64,000 nucleotides of DNA from Tillandsia leiboldiana (taxonomy: Eukaryota; Streptophyta; Magnoliopsida; Poales; Bromeliaceae). Numbering within the stretch: the first letter of the stretch is position 1; each line of letters begins with the position of its first letter. The notes under the pieces are model-generated. The model had not been told where the DNA came from. It did no database searches and saw nothing but the letters and a program-made list of their open reading frames with translations. The DNA lies in NCBI GenBank assembly GCA_029204045.2, contig CM055076.1:21842074-21906073 (forward strand). The letters are read 5' to 3'. Of this stretch, positions 21,201 through 33,089 are shown one piece after another. The position numbers and the translations under genes are program-made.

Positions 21201-23163
21201 TGATGGACTAAAAATGCTCGCTTCATGTTGTTGATTTTTAAACTTGTTTGATTGAACTAGTAGTTCTATTATCGCTCTTAACATGAAAATATTGGAACTT
21301 TGACCTAGCACCCCTGTCATATGTTTGCATGTATTAAACAGACTAGTAGAGAACCCTCACTTGGGCTAGATTTTTTTATGCTTTAGACATCCACACTTTA
21401 CATCCTTATTCTCTGGACATAGTGTTTTCCTCGCCCAGATAGTGGGCCGAGTGATCGGGATTTTTTTTAGTGTAGGATGCATGTTGCACTCGTGCTTGGG
21501 GGCCGAGTGGAGTCTGATAGCTATGGCTAGTCTTGTACTAGTGTCGGGAGCCGTTTCGGTAAACGGTGGTCCCGGGTCGTCGAGTTTTCTCCGATCTATT
21601 TATCATCACTGTGTTCGTGGCAGTAGTGTACCAGTGATAGCAGAACCTTGAATCCAGAATCTTTTTGAACACACATGATTTCAGTAAACCAATATTTTCC
21701 TTCCAAATGTCGAAGGGTCATCGGAGTTTGTTCTTGTCTGATTGGGCGAAGGCATTAGTCCTCCAGGATTTGGGAATAAAACTTATTTTCTAACTAATTT
21801 TCTTAAAAGAGTTATTAAAATAGATTTCCTTAAATCAATATGGCTTTATAAAAAGAAACTATTTTTAGTCCTCACCCCGAGTGGGTTCGAGTGAAAATGG
21901 TTTTCAGTAATAAATAACACCTTTGCTTGTAAACTTTTTCACCCGAGAGGGTTCGAGTGATCTGGATTCTAAGGGCAGTTTTCTTCTTTGGGTCGAGAAC
22001 AATAAGAGGCTATACCTAGAACCTGTTCTTGTTTGATTTGGGTTGCAGGTTCTAGTCTTTCGGAGTTTTCGGACCTTTCGTTGTTGTCGACTGTGGAGTG
22101 TCTCCAGCTAGTGAGTTATAGCATGTTGATTTTGATGTCCTGTTTTGAGAGCCGTTGGGTTGACGGCGGTCCCGGCTGTTGAGTACCTCCGGCCAGTGGG
22201 TTAGTGTTGTGAGTTGGACATTGTCGATTTGATTGATCGTGAATTTGGACTATAGCCTGCATGAGCCATATTGAGCTCGACAGAGATGCACGGATTTTTC
22301 TCGGTGGGGTTGCTCCCATCGAGTGCCGCTCTAGAGCTGGGCCTATTACTTTGCTATCGCGACTTGTCGACGCAGTCCGTGTGGGACGCCCTACGTAAGT
22401 CCAGTCCTCCGTGGATGTAATGACAGTAGGTGGGCGCAGGTTTGACTGGACCCTATGTGGCAGTCAGTGTGATTGGGTTGATTGAGTATACTGGATTACA
22501 GTCGATACATCATTTTCATCTATATCACCCATTGAGCATTATAGATAGAGTTATAATAGCTGTAGATTTCTTTCCAGCTTATTCTTTCTTCATCACAGTA
22601 TTTCTGTTATCTTATGTCTCTAGTAGACTTAGTGGGCAGACCGTTGGTCTTGGAGATGGTACCCATTGAGAACTACTGTAGGATGTAGTTCTCACACCCT
22701 CTGTCGGTGACAGGTTTGCCCAGACCTTTCCCTCCGTTCCCGCTCTAGCTGGTGTGACGAACCGAGAATAAAGAGTCACGAGACAGATCCCTACCAGTGT
22801 AGTTTATTTTAGTGAGATAGATGTACCATCCCGAATTGTGGGATTTCATTGTATACTGCTGTATTATTATTTTAGTTTATCTCCCTTTTTGGATTCATAG
22901 ATATTGTATATGTGGATTTTTATTGGTGCTATTCTTGAGGATCAGATTATGTATTATTTATATTTGGGGGATGGATCTTGTATTTTATTCCAGTTGTGCA
23001 GTGGTTTGGATTTTATTTACAGCTGTTATTTTCTCACTCTGACATCTATATAGCTGTAGTTTTATCTTTTGCAGGTTAGATGCTTCGTCTATGCGGGGTT
23101 TTCCGTATAGGCGGCGGATCTGTTGGCGAGCCCGGGTCACAATTTCGACTCCGGGGCGTGACA
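18275..23163 (+). mobile_element. Giant Ty3/gypsy solo LTR, 4.9 kb, nested in copia LTR
   Basis: It starts TGATATGATCC at 18275 and ends CTCCGGGGCGTGACA at 23163. Flanks are AATAG (left) and AATTG (right): one mismatch from a 5-bp target duplication, so the limits are likely but not proven. The interior matches the LTR at 48303-51515 in blocks (for example CTCGCCC-GTAGTGGGCCGAG, CGACTTGTCGACGCAGTCC, GACGCCCTACGTAAGTCC, GTGGGCAGACCGT). No internal region or second LTR is present. The size and terminal motifs fit a chromovirus-type family (Tekay/Del-like, by inference). Confidence 0.75.
18708..20762. repeat. Large direct duplication inside the solo LTR
   Basis: Unit A: GC-rich block 18708-18813 plus AT block 18814-19490. 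Unit B: GC block 19501-19612 plus AT block 20090-20762. The two GC blocks share GGGCAGCGGGCAGCGCAC, and the AT blocks share GATTTTTGTGG-AAAATC and GGCCTCTAATTAAGCTTGG. Unit B holds about 475 bp (19613-20089) missing from A. Either A lost it or B acquired it. Confidence 0.85.
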
Positions 23164-23962
23164 AATTGAATAAATTCAAATCACCAAAATTTTTTAATTA
23201 AACGTATCTGAACATTATGGATACATTCTTCTTGAGATTGATGTCTTTGTTCTTCAAGTTTTCATCTTCATTCTTCAAGACTCAAACTAACTTCACGAAA
23301 TACGCCAATATAAAAATCCTTAACAATCTCCCCATTTGGCAGTTTCGTGACAAAACATACAATCCACAAAAATAAAGAAAAACAATTTTTGTTGCAATCA
23401 CCAAACAACAAAAATACGCATGAATAATCCAAATAAAATGTAATACAAGAGATGAACTCCTAATACAGACTCTAAACTTAAACAGAGTTAGAAGTCTTCA
23501 GTTCTTGTACTCTCTACAAAAAAAAATTATTCACAGAAAAACTCATTAGTAACACAAGAATTTAATCAAAACAACCAAAGAGTTTACATTTAAATTGACA
23601 TTAGACATGAATAAATATAAACATTCAAATTCGCATATCAAGTTCAGAATACCGTCAAAGTTCTAAACCATAATGTCAAAGTTCAAGGTTCTCAAAGTTT
23701 CGATCATGCCTGTTCTAACCAGTCACTTGTTCTAACCTGTTAGCTGTTAGAATATTTACAAACCCAAATAGTTAGTGAAAATTCCTCTCAAAGTTTCAAG
23801 TTCTAGAGACCATCTCCCCCTTTTTGTCACAAAAAGCCAAAGAAATGTTAGTGTGGGCAGACGGTGCTAACAACACATGCAAAAAGGATGCAAATGAAAA
23901 TCAAATGTGAAAAGAAAGTCAGATGCATGAAAAAAAAAACTGTCAGTCAAATGAAACAAAAA

Positions 23963-25303
23963 TCAGTTTGATCTAGATTCTCCATTGGAGCTGCAACATC
24001 CAAGCTTGTCAAAAATAGCCTTGACCAACCTTGATAATTTCGAATACTTCTTCAATTCGTGTTGGTCCACTGTGATTCGCTGCAGGTAGAGTGAAATACG
24101 CTCTTGTTCAGAAAAGAGTCGTTGTTGTTCTCTGTAGATGGAGGTGACAGAGGCGTCGTCCTCTGACGTATCGAAAGCTGTTGGTGCAGCTGGTGTAGGT
24201 ATCGGAGGTGCTGTCGGTGCAACTGGAGTCGGTGACAAAGTCGAAGGTCTTTTTTCTCTCGGAGGAGTAGGTGTATCATCTGGTTGTCGCGGAAGAGACT
24301 TCACAACAGTTGAATCATTGATAGTCCCCAAACTGTGCTGATAACTCGACGAACAAGTGTCAACTCCAAATTGTCGAAATATACGCATGATGATCATGGG
24401 GAACGGAAGTATCTCCGTTGGATGTGGATGCTCCACATATCAAACCATTCTTGTCTAGATGATATAGGGAATATTAATGTTCAATCCCCGAGCTGTTAAG
24501 GGATGTCCCAAAAAATACAAAAATAACATTCTATCCCATCTTAAGACCTTAGTTTGCATGTTTGGTAAGATGTTATAACTAACAATAAAGTTCAAAAAAC
24601 GATACTCGGGTTGAAGCTCCTTTGAAAATACCGAATTCCCAGCTGACTGAGTTTCGGGCATGCAAATCCCATCAACTACCATGTTGTCTCCGAAAACTTG
24701 CAGATCGGAGAAAGGCCGGCTTGATCAAAGAGTCCCAAAAGCCGCCGAGCGATCTCGCAAATTCCCAACGTTCACATGTCTTTCGCCGATGCACTCGTGA
24801 TTCTCGAAAACTTTCATTCACTGAGTGTCGATATGAACTATGTTCTCTTCCACGGGGGGTGTACTCGCAAGTGGCTCCTTAATCTGAATTCCATCGGCTC
24901 TCATTTTCTTTCGAGCAACACTCTTCCTCTTTGTTGAAACATATTCCATAGGGGCTTTCCCTTTTTCTGCTGCTGTTGCTGGCGACTTTGCTTTTGCTGA
25001 AGCTGGGGTTGCAGGGGATTTCCCCTTTGCTGCTCCTGCTGCTTCTTTTGCTCCTTCCACCATCTTGTCCCATTCCTCGGACTCAGTCTCCGAGTCATCC
25101 AAAGGAATGAATTCAACTTCATCTTGATTTTTCCTCGCTCGCTTCAACTTGTTCATGACTCTCGTACTCACAAGAGCAGTGATGAAAATAATGAACCAGC
25201 CAAAAATCATCTTGACCAAGTTTTTCGAAAACTGTCCTGTGAGAGAGCTCAAATTCACAAAAAAAAATTGTTTAATTCCAAAATTTTTGAAAATTATACC
25301 CAA
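23963..25303 (-). pseudogene. Extra ORF of the copia element, PF20167-like transposon-associated domain, frameshifted
   Basis: Located between RNase H and the 3' LTR of the minus-strand copia element, where some plant copia lineages carry an additional ORF. The N-terminal part (25303-24818) is acidic then Ala/Lys-rich with repeated KGKSPATP/KAKSPATA motifs. The middle (24682-24455) has SYNILPNMQ and GLNINIPYII. The last part (24436-23963) has LPFPMIIMRIFRQFGVD, then a Pro/Thr-rich linker and a helical tail. The ILP...FLYFL...LPF...RIF..FGV pattern resembles the putative plant transposon protein domain found in retroelement-derived proteins. The three pieces are in different frames, so it is broken. 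Function is unknown. Confidence 0.55.
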
Positions 25304-26732
25304 ACAATCTTTATGTCATATAGAAGCTAGAAATTAAGAAAGATTTGTAAAAAGATCAACAAAAATAGATCAAATCAAAAAAATTTAAAAATCTCCAAAA
25401 ATGCCCTAAATTCTGAAATTTCAGAAATCGAAGTCCAAAAGTCCGTTTAAATCGTGAAGAACAATTATAGAAATGTTTTCTAGGCATCCACTAGTCAATT
25501 TATGCAAGAAATTTTAGAAAAAATTATGAAAAATTGAATATAAGGCATGAATTTCATCTCGTTTTGAAGAAATATAGAACAATAGTGCAAAAACCGAGAT
25601 TAAGATCTAAAAACTTACTTTGATTGAAACAAATCAAGTCTAGAAGTGATCCACTATCTGTTGAGTTCTAGAGAGAGAAAGAGTAGATGTAAAAACAAGT
25701 CTCAAAGGTGAAAATGAAATCTAACCCTTTCGTTTTTTAATATGCCCTAGCGCCCAGTCCGGATCGGCTTGGGAAGTCAGTACGGACTCGCTTCACGCAG
25801 AAAATTCCATCGTTCAGGATCCAGACTGACTGACCCCAGTCCTGATTACCTGCAACTTTTTATCCAAAAAAAAGCAAAAAAAATTCAGAAAATCCAAAAA
25901 AAGTATGTAAGCATTCTAAAATATCAACTTTACACAAAAAGTATCATTTCACATTAAAAGAATTAGATTATAAGAAATCTATCAAAATATCCCAAATTGT
26001 GAAATGAAAATTTATAAAAATTAAAACCTCTAAAATTGAGCAAGTTCGAAACATCAATTACGATCTAACGAGTAAAAAATTTATCAAATCATCAATTGAG
26101 TAAAGAAAATAAAGTATCAAGATCGAAAGATATTTGAAATCCATAATAAGTCAAATAATTAATTTTAGTCAATAAGCTGTAGGAAGTGGCTCTTTGAGTA
26201 TCTTCTAAAATCCCACTTTATACCAAATATGGAATTATAGAATAAATCATATATTCCATTGATGGTTGATTAGCAAAGATAATCATTAACACCATACTTT
26301 TCAAATATGTGGTAGCTGCACACACTATTCGGATGACCGAGGTGATATCTCTTTCCTCCATGTGGTGAGCATAACAAATTAAAAACTCCCCCTCAATTGG
26401 CTATTAATTATATAAGATATTAAGTATTCAATCAAATTTTGATCTCGTGTTCATACTTATTTCAATCATCAAATAAGATAAAAATAATATCAAGAGATCA
26501 TTGAGAAAGGTAATGACTTTGATCAATTAAAAATGAAATAATTGATATAAATGATCACTGCACCAAATAAGTTATAATGATATATAAATCATAATAAAAT
26601 TCTCAAGATATGAAATGATACAATTAAAGTCAATATTGTTAATACTCCGTTAATATTCTAAAATGTATATTTACAAACAAAAAGAGTAAAAATACAAAAC
26701 AAAACCTAACCTAATAATGGTTCAAAAATCAT

Positions 26733-27095
26733 TTATGTAAAAGAAAGCATACCGATTGGCTTTCTCAAATGAATAAAATATTTTTGATCTAAAGATTTTG
26801 TTAAAATATCGGGTAGTTGATTATCAATATAAACATAAAAAATTTGAAGAATGTTTAATTCAACTAGTTCTCTTAAAAAGCGATATCTTAATTCAATGTA
26901 TTTTGTTCTCGAGTACAACACAAAATTTTTAGAAATATTGATGGCACTGGTGTTGTCACACAAAATCGTCACCGAGGATATAGAAATTCGAAAATCACTT
27001 ATAACACTTTTTATCCAAAACAATTGAGTAGAGCAACTTCCCGCTGAAATATATTCTGACTCGGCAGTAGATAGAGTGAGAACACAGAAACCTTC
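26733..27095 (-). pseudogene. Ty1/copia RNase H fragment
   Basis: Minus-strand frame with STAESEYISAGSCSTQLFW, ILCDNTSAINISKN, SRTKYIELRYRFLRELVE and LPDILTKSL: the ordered C-terminal motifs of copia pol RNase H. The catalytic Asp of CDN and the usual SxAExEY motif are present. The frame opens without a start because the upstream reverse transcriptase is missing. It ends at the natural pol terminus near 26733. It lies about 1.4 kb from the extra ORF of the same element. Confidence 0.9.
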
Positions 27096-27100
27096 GTTCT

Positions 27101-27996
27101 TTTAAAAGCACACAAGCCTAGTACTTACAAAAATAAAGATTTTTTTGCGGAAACAAATTTTACACTCGATTCATAAAAATAATAATATTTTCTAACTAGT
27201 CTTATCAATATTTTTTTTAGTATTAAAAATTTAAATTATAAAACATCTTCATACATTTTACCGTTTGTCTCAATTACTCCTCCGCATAAAAAAATTACAT
27301 TTCTTCATTTTATCATTATGTCAAATATTTTCAACTATTTGAAATAATTATTAGAATAAGCTATAAAATTTTATAAAAATAAAATTATCTATAAATAATG
27401 TAATAAAAGCATATAACTAGAATAAATTGCTCAACAAATTGTAAGTTTTAGTAGTATTAGCAAAATAAGAGATTTTCTCTATCTAATTTTTTTATATATT
27501 TTTTGAATTGAAAATTATATATATGTTGAGCTGAAAAATAATGTGACATGCCAATTCATTTTAGGAAGGTCTCACTATCTACTTTGCCAATTTTTTAAAT
27601 TTTTGGATCTATTTGAAGCAATAACAGAGTGTAGGTAATAATTTAATAAAAATTTTAATGCAGAAAGGTAATTAAAACAGGAGCTAAAGTGCAAGAAGAC
27701 TATTATAATATAGCCTATTACAAATTTTAAAAATATTTTTAAACTTTTAGATAAGTGGCAGTGAAATTTGTACTCTACTTACTTTTGGAGGTATAATTAG
27801 CATTTCTATTTTGGCAGTTACAACACACAAACAGATGCCTAGTCCCAACAGGGTGACTGAAAATAGATGCCTAGTCCCAACAGGGTGACTGAATATATCA
27901 TTACCAGCTTCCAGTATCTTTTAAATTCTTCCAAGTTACTAATAATTTATTTTAGAAACTAATAATGAATGGACAAATCGTTATATTGATCTGGGC
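27101..27996. other. AT-rich noncoding DNA with a small tandem repeat
   Basis: No supported gene. At 27833-27896 a 32-bp unit (AGATGCCTAGTCCCAACAGG...) occurs twice in tandem, almost identical. Confidence 0.6.
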
Positions 27997-28001
27997 CAAA
28001 C

Positions 28002-28155
28002 TGTAACGATCCGGCCCACTAGCAATAATAACTCGTTGGGTCCCATCTACTGCCCAAAATACTTAAGTCTAATTATTATTACTAATGTCAATGTCTTCTA
28101 TAAACCCAATCACAATTCCATTTACATCCGATGTGAAATTATTAGGGCCGTCACA
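28002..28155. mobile_element. Short solo LTR (TRIM-type) with perfect TSD
   Basis: The 154-bp unit starts TGTAACGATCCGGCCCAC and ends GGGCCGTCACA. It is flanked by identical CAAAC at 27997-28001 and 28156-28160. A related copy is visible at about 56080-56190 (AATAACTCATTAGGTTCC; TTAAGCCTAATTATTATTA). It lies downstream of the coding end of the minus-strand split gene, possibly in its 3' UTR intron. Confidence 0.88.
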
Positions 28156-28511
28156 CAAACTTAACCCTAAGATCCAGAGAATACAAGTTTTGGCAAGGAA
28201 AAAAAAAAAATTAAAAGAAGAGAGGCTATACCAAGCCAAAATTAGTAGGCAGTAAGCACCACCATGTTTTCTCAGAAAAATTGAGACTAATACCAGAGAA
28301 ACATAGGCCAAATGTTATGCTTATACAGATAAACTGTACCTCATTAGATACAAAGACAAGATGCACTTGTTTCCTCCCAATCTAGATGACCATTAAAAAC
28401 AGTCACTATATATACAAGGAAAAGTCATCAGCACTTACCAAGGAAGACAAGGAAACAGGCTACATGTGCATCATGAAAATAAAGATGATGCATTTCATGA
28501 ACTTCATATGG

Positions 28512-28700
28512 TCAAGATTGTGAGGATCCCTTTGTCGGCCTTGGCGGCATGATTTTGGGGTTAGTGAACCAGGTAGTATAGAGGAATTGCTTGTGAGGTC
28601 CATCGTGGTTGCATATTAACCGCAGCTTTTGCCGCTCCCTCATCCATCTCAATACTATTTTCATGTGCCTTTTGCTTGCCAAACCTCTCAAACCGACATC
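28512..28700 (-). CDS. Conserved small plant protein, coding exon 2 (C-terminal 62 residues)
   Basis: The acceptor CTTATTATAG ends at 28701; the exon then reads DVGLRGLASKRHMKIVL, RERQKLRLICNHDGPHKQF and LYTTWFTNPK before a TGA stop at 28512-28514. Another frame looks open here but lacks this conservation. I recognise the RHMKIVLRWM / LICNHxGPHKQFLYTTWF pattern as a conserved plant protein of unknown function that pairs with the N-terminus found at 38909-39076. Joining gives 118 residues in phase 0, close to the size I recall for the family. The transcript may continue past the stop: a donor (CTTCCTTG then GTAAGTGC) at about 28437 suggests a 3' UTR intron. Confidence 0.88.
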   Translation of the reverse strand, partial: DVGLRGLASKRHMKIVLRWMRERQKLRLICNHDGPHKQFLYTTWFTNPKIMPPRPTKGSSQS

Positions 28701-29954
28701 CTATAATAAGTTCCCACAGAAACCAAATAAGACCAAAGTCGTACTTAAGCAAAAGTTAATAAGCAACAACGTTATTTAGAAGGATTTAACAAAATGCCAT
28801 CATCCGTCGCATTGTTCACCCCTCTAGTTCTGCCACAGCAATTATAAAACAGTGACCAGTACTTCCTCATAGGCTTTCGTGGACTTAACAAATGGAAACA
28901 TAAGGAAATTATTTATCTTATTACACTTCAAATTTTTCCTAGCACAGTTGATCTTCTACTTACTCCATCTACAGAAACAATTTCCAGTCAAAACCACAGA
29001 ATGTCCAAATTTACGAATTCAGAATTGCATCATAGTGCACAAACCATCCACAAAGGCAATTATAAAAAATAACCAGTAAAAACAGGAAGACAAAGGAGTT
29101 GGTCAATTGGGAGGGGTACAAGGTGTAGATCTGCAGGCTACAGGGGTGTAGTTCCAACAGAGTGAGACTGTACTACACTGAATTTAAAAATGAAGTAAAC
29201 AAAATAAAATAGTAGCTAAAAAGTATGAAATATTGACAGCTTGTAGATTCCCATACGCCAAGGCTAGTTCTAAAATTTCATAGCCCGAAATGCCGGAACA
29301 GAGGAATTAAAGCATTCAAATGAAGAGAAATTATTTCGTGGGTCAAACAACCTCAAAATGTTAAAGAAAATGCACCATTAGGTTGAGAAAATTATTTTCA
29401 AATTGGTTCTAAAGTCTTGTATCGTAACAACACTCGCGCAGTTAAAACAGAATCCAACAATGGTACGCGAAACTTCTACTCAGCAGGACATATGACAATA
29501 AAAGTTGGTTGGAAACCTAAATAAAAGATTAAATTTTCACTAACTATTTGTAGTTGATCCTGCATATCAAATTTGAGCTTAAACCGACAACCTGAAGAGC
29601 CGCAATTAAGCCAAACAAGTTGTTATTAGATTAAATTATAAATTTTGAAAGGTTTAGGGACTTTTCTGCAAAATGGCCATACTGGCCCTTTCTTCTTCCT
29701 CCAGCCGAGGAAAAATCTCTCTCTCTCTCTTCTAATTTCCTTATTTTCTCCATTTCCCTCTCTCACTTCTACACAAAACTATTAAAAGAAACCATGGAAA
29801 AATTTGTAGAAAATCTTGTTAGCAGCCAATCAAAGCTGGGATTATCCAACTAATTTGAAGAAAAGGGTTGGGAAAACCCTAGATTTCTACCTTAGAGGTG
29901 AGTGCTTCAAAGATTTTAAAATTGATAATTTTATTGGTTTGTTTAATTGACAAT

Positions 29955-30002
29955 ATGATTTTATGATTTTATGATTTTATGATTTTATGATTTTATGATT
30001 TT
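29955..30002. repeat. 8-bp minisatellite (ATGATTTT) x 6
   Basis: Six perfect ATGATTTT units immediately beside the LINE insertion point. Confidence 0.95.
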
Positions 30003-30153
30003 TTTTTTAAATGGATTTTTTAATTTTTTTTTTTTTGAGAAAAAGGTTGCTCGCTACACGCTTCATTAAAAAAGATAGTAAACTAAGCAAACAATAATGA
30101 GATAGCACAGTCTCAAAAAAAAAAAAAAGAAAAAAAAAAGAATGTAAATAAAT

Positions 30154-32308
30154 TTATTTCACGTTGCTTCCGGGAAGGTCAAGTTCTCTGAACAACGGTC
30201 GCACCCACCGATCTGTCCCAAGATGGACTCCTCCCACTACTTTAAAAGTCTTTTGATCCAAGTCACCACGAACCACCCACCAGATAGCAGACAAATCGAC
30301 AAGATTTTCATTGACAACCCTGGGCCGGCCCCGAGTCATCCACTTCTTCCAGGTGCTGCGTTTAGCATCATCACCCAATTCCTTATTGCCCAAACCCTCT
30401 GAGACCATCCAAGTCACATATCTTGTGTACACACTTCACTTCATAAATAGATGATCCGATGTTTTATGCTCAGAACCACAAAGCACACACCATAAGTTTC
30501 TGGTCCACCCCTTTTGACAAGGTTATCAACCGTAAGGAGGCATTTTCTGAGAACGAGCCACACGGAAATCTGGACTTTTGGCGGCAGACCGAGACTCTAA
30601 ATTTTTAAAGCGTAGTTATCCTTATGCCCCCGTCGCGAAGTACCCTGTAGTGGACTTAACGGTAAATAAATCCTTTGTGTTCCAGCGCCAAACCACTCTA
30701 TCAGACCCTTGCCCTACCCTGATTCCCTCCAGTACTATTTTGAGCTTAGTAGTACGACCGTTTTCGGGGCTCCCTCCTTGTCCGTACCCTCTAAGAATAG
30801 TTTCCTAGGTCCACCCGTTGCGATCCAAACAATCACATATTTTTAATATTTTCTCCTCCACTTTATCAAACACATCAAGAAAAAATGCAACGTCATCTCG
30901 CCGCACCATCTGTGCGTCCAAAAATTTATCGATCTTCTATCTCCTAACATAAACGACATCCCCTTTGAAGATCCCCCTAGTACTGAGAACACTCTTCCAC
31001 CATTGTGAGGCCGGCCTAAATGTTCTCCCCTCCCATAGCGGCCTTCTCCGAATGTAGTACAGCAATCTAATAAGTTTATTCCAGTAGAGCTCCGGTAACG
31101 TGAAGAACCTCCACCACCATTTGGTGAGGAAGGCGTTGTACATCGCAATTAGATCCAAGATGCTCAACCCACCTTCCTCTTTACTCCTACATACATTTTC
31201 CCATGCGACTAAGCACCCTCTCCCTGTCCTCTCCCTATTGCTTTCATCCCATCGACCCAAAAGAAGTCTCTTCTAAGCACCTCAATGCGCTTGATAACCT
31301 ATTTTGGCACTTTGAACATAGAGAAAAGGTAGAGAGGTAGATTGGTTAGAACTGCGTTAACAAGCGTGAGCCTACACCCTGGATAGTAGCTTAGCCTGCC
31401 AACCATCAATCCTACTTTGAACTCTGGTGATGACTTCTCTCCAAATCTCCTTTTTCAGCGTTCTGCCAGACAAAGGTAACCCGAGGTATCTCGCTGGGAA
31501 GGCTCCGACTTTACATCCCAGGATGTTCGCGAGCCTAGTTGCCTTGGCCTCATTATACCTGTGTAGAACAATTTCGTTTTTTCCTTATTGACTCTAAGGC
31601 CAGAAGCCATAAAAACTTGAGATTTCTCAGGTACTTCTTCCTGACTGCACAGAAGAAGAGTGTCATCTGCATATTGGATGAGGGTAATCTTACATTCCAC
31701 AGACGGTCCGACTCCTATAATAAGATTATTTCGGACCGCCTCATCCGTCATACATGCTAAGCATTCAACTGCCATCAAGAATATATAGGGAGAGGGGGTC
31801 CCCCTGTCTCACCCCTCTTACTCTTAATCCACTTAGTCAGTTCTCCATTAACGAGTATTGCAAGTTTGGTATTTTTCACACATTGCTGAATCCAATCACA
31901 CCATTTACCGTCGAAGCCCCACCAATCCATTACTCTGCGAAGGAAAAACCAACTAATTTTGTCATATGCTTTTTTGAAATCCATTTTCACTCCGATGCCC
32001 TCGGCCTTGGTCCTACTCCCCCACCCTATTAGTTCGCATGCCGTCGCGAAGGCGTTTGAAATATTCCTCCCTTTCAGAAAAGCGAATTAAGTATGGGAGA
32101 TCAGTTCAGGCAATATATGTGCCAGTTTATTAGCCAGGACCTTGGAGATTATCCTCTGTATTCCGTTTAAGAGATTGATCGGTCGAAAGTCATTAGCCTT
32201 CGTGGGTCCCTTTTTGGGGATAAGGCAAATAAAAGTGTAGTCTATGGGTCCAAAAAAATATCTTCCCTCATGCAACTCTTGAAAAATCGCCCATATATCG
32301 TCCTTCAA
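30154..32308 (-). pseudogene. LINE ORF2 reverse transcriptase and C-terminal domain, broken
   Basis: In order on the minus strand: TFICLIPKKG and DFRPINLLNGIQRIISKVLA (32308-32087), MKMDFKKAYDKISWFFLRR (31990-31775), then VGPSVECKITLIQYADDTLL with the YADD catalytic box (31778-31455). WKKVCR-type sequence GCLVAWENVCRSKEEGGLSI follows at 31260-30937, and a zf-RVT-like end with RSTWKKWMTRGRP at 30432-30154. The order is that of plant L1 ORF2. Successive blocks lie in different frames with stops between them. Confidence 0.88.
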
Positions 32309-33089
32309 AGTGTTCCAGAACGTCTGGTAAAAGCTCAGAGGGAAGCCGTCAGGTCCCGACGCTGTCCCTTTCGAGCTGGAAAACCGCTCTTCTAATCTCC
32401 CTCCAGAGTGAAGGGAGATATCAAATTCTGTCGATCCGACTCAGATAGGCGTCGCTCACGGAAGAGATCACTGCAGTCCGCAAAATTAGTTGGTCTAGTG
32501 TTTGTAGGGGAGATTAGCTCTTTAAAATTTCGATAAAAATAGCACTTCTTTTCTGCTTCCGAATGAAACATTCATCTGTCATCTTCAATTACATATATTC
32601 CGTTAGACCTTCCCCTTCCGTTTGCGCATACGTGAAAAAATTGTGTTGCCGTCTCCCTCCTTCGTCCACCTTTGTTTAGCTCTGGTTTCCTAGAGAAGCT
32701 CCTCATCATCGAGCACCCTTGTGAGATTAGCTTTCAGTTTCTCCCTATATTCGAATAAATTCGACGTAAGCGCCTGGTTTTCCTCCATCTCATCTAATCT
32801 CTGGATTTCTATCTATAGACTTAACTTAGTGGCCTTGATGCTATAGTAGTGTGAAGCGCACCACTTTTTAATCATGTTGTGGCAATGCCTCTATTTTGTC
32901 GTGAAAATTAAAACCCCCGAGTTTCTAGTCTTAACCTCCTTCCACCAAATAGGTACACTGAAAATAAAATCCTCGTACTTTAGCCACACCTCCTCAAGTC
33001 TAAACAATTTTGCCTTGTGCTTCTACTTCCCATTCGTAGACAGCAAGATGGGACAGTGGTCCGACATAACTCTAGGTAATGCCTCAACC

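Larger units (their letters stand above)
17209..27100 (-). mobile_element. Ty1/copia retrotransposon, 3' half, with nested gypsy solo LTR
   Basis: Read on the minus strand: the RNase H end of pol (27095-26733), an extra ORF (25303-23963), a polypurine-like GCCAAATGGGGAGAT (23340-23326), then the 3' LTR from TGTTAAGG at 23325 to GGATCCCA at 17209. The LTR is split by the gypsy solo LTR at 18275-23163; without it the LTR is about 1.2 kb. The 5' LTR, gag and most of pol are missing; the break is near 27100. The LTR end motif (GAATAGGTG near 17250, plus strand) is typical of plant copia LTRs. Confidence 0.8.

Noticed and set aside
28561..28752. The longest open frame over exon 2 (ending ...QAIPLYYLVH)
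   Set aside because: A different frame gives the conserved LICNHDGPHKQF sequence and joins exon 1 in phase; this one is a shadow.
29780..29910. Plus-strand 5' leader, ATG and GTGAGT donor as a new host gene
   Set aside because: More simply explained as the leader and splice-like site of the gypsy-type LTR whose other half lies at 37.6-38.7 kb; no coding exon follows.
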